Source: CAZAFL01 sp964484465 (GTDB taxonomy: Bacteria; Bacteroidota; Ignavibacteria; UBA10030; SZUA-254). From it: a stretch of 64,000 nt of DNA. The stretch covers positions 1 through 64,000 of the forward strand of contig CAZAFL010000013.1 of the NCBI GenBank assembly GCA_964484465.1, given 5' to 3'. The notes under the pieces were generated by a model. That model searched no databases and was not told the origin of the DNA. It saw only the letters and a program-made list of their open reading frames with translations. Within the stretch, counting starts at the first letter, position 1. Every line of letters begins with the position of its first letter. Positions 62,338 through 64,000 of the stretch are shown here, piece after piece. A program made the translations under genes and the position numbers.

Positions 62338-62607
62338 CTACTCGTCAAATCCCCTCTCAAACAGGTCGACAACTGCTGCTGCGGCCGATTCTTCATCTTC
62401 ACCGTCAAAGCGGAGTAATAATTTCGACCCCTGTTCCGCCGCGAGCGTCATGACGCCAATGATACTCTTACCATTGATCTCCATACCGTCCTTGCAGATG
62501 TATAAATCTGATTTGAATTTTGCTATCGTTTTTACCAGAGAGGCTGCAGGGCGCGTGTGGAGTCCGGCGCGATTCTTTATGGTTACTTCCCGTTCTATCA
62601 TGTTCAA
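62338..62607 (-). CDS. Phosphocarrier protein HPr
   Basis: 89 residues. The active-site histidine is in AGLHTRPA and the regulatory serine in NGKSIIGVMTL, the form that HPr kinase recognises. It overlaps the polyprenyl synthase gene by 4 nt. Confidence 0.95.
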   Translation of the reverse strand: MNMIEREVTIKNRAGLHTRPAASLVKTIAKFKSDLYICKDGMEINGKSIIGVMTLAAEQGSKLLLRFDGEDEESAAAAVVDLFERGFDE

Positions 62608-63590
62608 GAACGACGTTCCAGAAGACGCTGCGCAAGCCAGGAAAGCGTACTTGTTGCAATGCCAGGCTGAAGCAGCCTCAGGGCGTCCTGTGCAAGGCGT
62701 GTGTGCCTTACTATTTCCAGTTCAGCTTCTTCCATAATACCCTCCCGCTCATAAATCTTCCTGATGCGTTGAACGAGAGACCCCGTTATTCCATTACCAT
62801 GTCCTATTGAACGCAGCAACCGGCGGTCTTCTCCATGAACACGTTCCATCGCTTTCAGCAGGAGATAAGTTTTTTTTCCTTCCCTGACATCTCCTCCTAT
62901 AGTTTTGCCAAAGGTCCGTTTCGTTCCCACCATATCCAGCAGATCATCCTGAATCTGAAAGGCTTTTCCGAGATGACCGCCAAAATCTCTGAGAGCATTC
63001 ACTTCTTTATCGTCGCCTCCCCCCACGAGAGCGCCAATTTCAGCAGCAGCAGTTATCACTTTTGCGGTCTTTTTCTGAATCATCACAAGATACTCATCAA
63101 GAATGACATTATCCCGACGTTCAAACTCCTTATCGAGTCCTTGTCCCTCACATACCTCAATAAACGCGTCGGTAAAGGCATGGAGAACCTCATTTTTCTT
63201 CGGGTTTTTTATCGTTACAAGCAACCGATACGCAAGAGCTATCATCTCATCTCCTGCAAGGATAGCGATGTTTGTATCCCACTTCCTGTGGACGGTCGGT
63301 TTGCCTCGACGAACCGATGCATTGTCCATTACATCGTCATGGACAAGTGTGAAATTATGGAGAATTTCAATCGCCGCGGCAGCATCAAGTGCCCGTCGAG
63401 CATTTCCGCCGACAGCTTCACATGCTAAAAGGACCAACACTGAGCGAACACGTTTTCCTCCATTGCGAAACACGTAACGGACCGGCTCGTATACGGTTCG
63501 CGGTTCATCCGAATGAACTACGGTCCTGAGGCGATCTTCAACCTGTCGCTTGTATGCATGATAATATTTCTGGTAATTTTCTCTCTTCAA
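62604..63590 (-). CDS. Polyprenyl diphosphate synthase
   Basis: 328 residues. The two aspartate-rich motifs are DDVMD in LVHDDVMDNASVRRGKP and DDLLD in FQIQDDLLDMVG. It elongates isoprenyl diphosphate with IPP; chain length (farnesyl, geranylgeranyl or longer) is not certain. First gene of the operon with HPr, ptsI and PGI/PMI, with a promoter-like element 60 nt upstream. Confidence 0.92.
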   Translation of the reverse strand: MKRENYQKYYHAYKRQVEDRLRTVVHSDEPRTVYEPVRYVFRNGGKRVRSVLVLLACEAVGGNARRALDAAAAIEILHNFTLVHDDVMDNASVRRGKPTVHRKWDTNIAILAGDEMIALAYRLLVTIKNPKKNEVLHAFTDAFIEVCEGQGLDKEFERRDNVILDEYLVMIQKKTAKVITAAAEIGALVGGGDDKEVNALRDFGGHLGKAFQIQDDLLDMVGTKRTFGKTIGGDVREGKKTYLLLKAMERVHGEDRRLLRSIGHGNGITGSLVQRIRKIYEREGIMEEAELEIVRHTRLAQDALRLLQPGIATSTLSWLAQRLLERRS

Positions 63591-63656
63591 AATGTGTTTC
63601 TGCTAGAAAAATTCATGGAAATGGTATGCAAAGAAATGGTAGTTATTTACTTAAAT

Positions 63657-63685
63657 ATAATAAGAAAAGAGGCTTTGAGAAGCAA
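63657..63685 (-). promoter_or_regulatory. Candidate promoter of the polyprenyl synthase-HPr-ptsI operon
   Basis: On the minus strand TTGCTT (63685-63680), 17 nt, TATTAT (63662-63657). Confidence 0.4.
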
Positions 63686-63707
63686 GGAAAGCAACCTTCC
63701 TATAAAG

Positions 63708-63736
63708 TTGTCAACAGAATAAATTTTGCTTATCTT
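63708..63736 (+). promoter_or_regulatory. Candidate promoter of the lipoprotein gene at 63798
   Basis: TTGTCA (63708-63713), 17 nt, TATCTT (63731-63736), about 60 nt before the ATG. It is divergent from the operon promoter at 63657. Confidence 0.45.
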
Positions 63737-63797
63737 GAACGCCATAATTGGGCGTACCATCCACAAGGATGTTTTTGGATATGTCGGAAAACTCTGT

Positions 63798-64000
63798 ATG
63801 AAACAGATCTCAGCATGGCTTCTGGCTGCTCTTATCGCACTTCAACCTCTACTCAATTCATGTTCGCAAAGGAAAAACCCCGAAGTGAGCCGTAAAGATG
63901 ACCTCGTTGTATTTCTTGATTCGCTTGAACACAGGTACGAAAACGCCTGTTATCAGATGGGCACTGCAAACTGGAACAGCTATTCCAAAGAAGGGCTATA
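63798..64000 (+). CDS. Lipoprotein, N-terminal part only (possible M2-like peptidase)
   Basis: 67 codons are visible before the window ends. A lipoprotein signal (MKQISAWLLAALIALQP, lipobox LNSC) is clear. The following residues DDLVVFLDSLEHRYENACYQ and MGTANWNSYSKEG resemble the start of M2/M3-like dipeptidyl carboxypeptidases, but too little is present to be sure. Confidence 0.55.
   Translation, partial: MKQISAWLLAALIALQPLLNSCSQRKNPEVSRKDDLVVFLDSLEHRYENACYQMGTANWNSYSKEGL

Noticed and set aside
62835..63428. 197-codon open frame on the plus strand
   Set aside because: Antisense to the polyprenyl synthase gene with its DDxxD motifs.
1..64000. tRNA, rRNA, CRISPR arrays, insertion sequences, prophage
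   Set aside because: I found no cloverleaf-like sequence, repeat-spacer array, transposase or integrase by reading; a tRNAscan and repeat search would be needed to exclude small cases.

Overview
The window reads as a stretch of chromosome from a Gram-negative bacterium of the Bacteroidota/Chlorobiota (FCB) group, most likely Ignavibacteria or a close relative. This is an inference. It rests on two secreted proteins with type IX secretion (T9SS) tails of the form NYPNPFNPST, Omp85-type outer-membrane barrels, a Pur-alpha-like DUF3276 protein and a typical bacterial fatty-acid operon. About 59 protein genes cover nearly all of the sequence. I saw no rRNA, tRNA, CRISPR array, insertion sequence or prophage.

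Layout. 1-3.3 kb: DUF1800 and DUF1501 secreted proteins (the second runs off the left edge). 3.4-10.7 kb: ABC exporter, PIG-L deacetylase overlapping an amino-acid permease, a convergent PLP decarboxylase and a TMEM175-type channel. 10.8-15.4 kb: an outer-membrane-like protein and a DsrE-like / DUF3109 / M28 peptidase operon. 15.5-18 kb: cytochrome bd oxidase cydAB. 18-24.8 kb: a GspE/PilB ATPase divergent from three leaderless pilin-like proteins and a T9SS-exported protein. 24.8-29 kb: a degenerate sensor-kinase-like protein, priA and two cold-shock proteins. 29.2-39.8 kb: histidine degradation (hutU; then hutI, a DUF429 gene, ftcD and fchA), split by a DUF5700 protease-like gene, an unrecognised two-gene module with a zinc ribbon, a small Cys protein and a GNAT acetyltransferase.

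39.8-48.9 kb, minus strand: one long operon yceD-rpmF-plsX-fabH-fabD-fabG-acpP-fabF-rnc, continued by an Omp85-like barrel gene and rsmE. 49-54.6 kb, minus strand: glycosyltransferase, Pur-like protein, propeller protein with a FlgD-like tail, ribH, PHP phosphoesterase and a Crp/Fnr regulator. 54.6-63.6 kb, minus strand: polyprenyl synthase, HPr, enzyme I, PGI/PMI, then a metalloprotease-propeller-barrel fusion, a PQQ-propeller protein and a PEGA protein. A lipoprotein gene begins at 63.8 kb and leaves the window.

The genes are mostly housekeeping and envelope functions. The least explained parts are the 32.9-35.4 kb two-gene module, the pilin-like trio at 20.5-22.8 kb and the fusion protein at 56.6-59.4 kb. 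Several intergenic regions carry TTGnnn-N17-TAnnnT promoter-like elements with the same 17-nt spacing.
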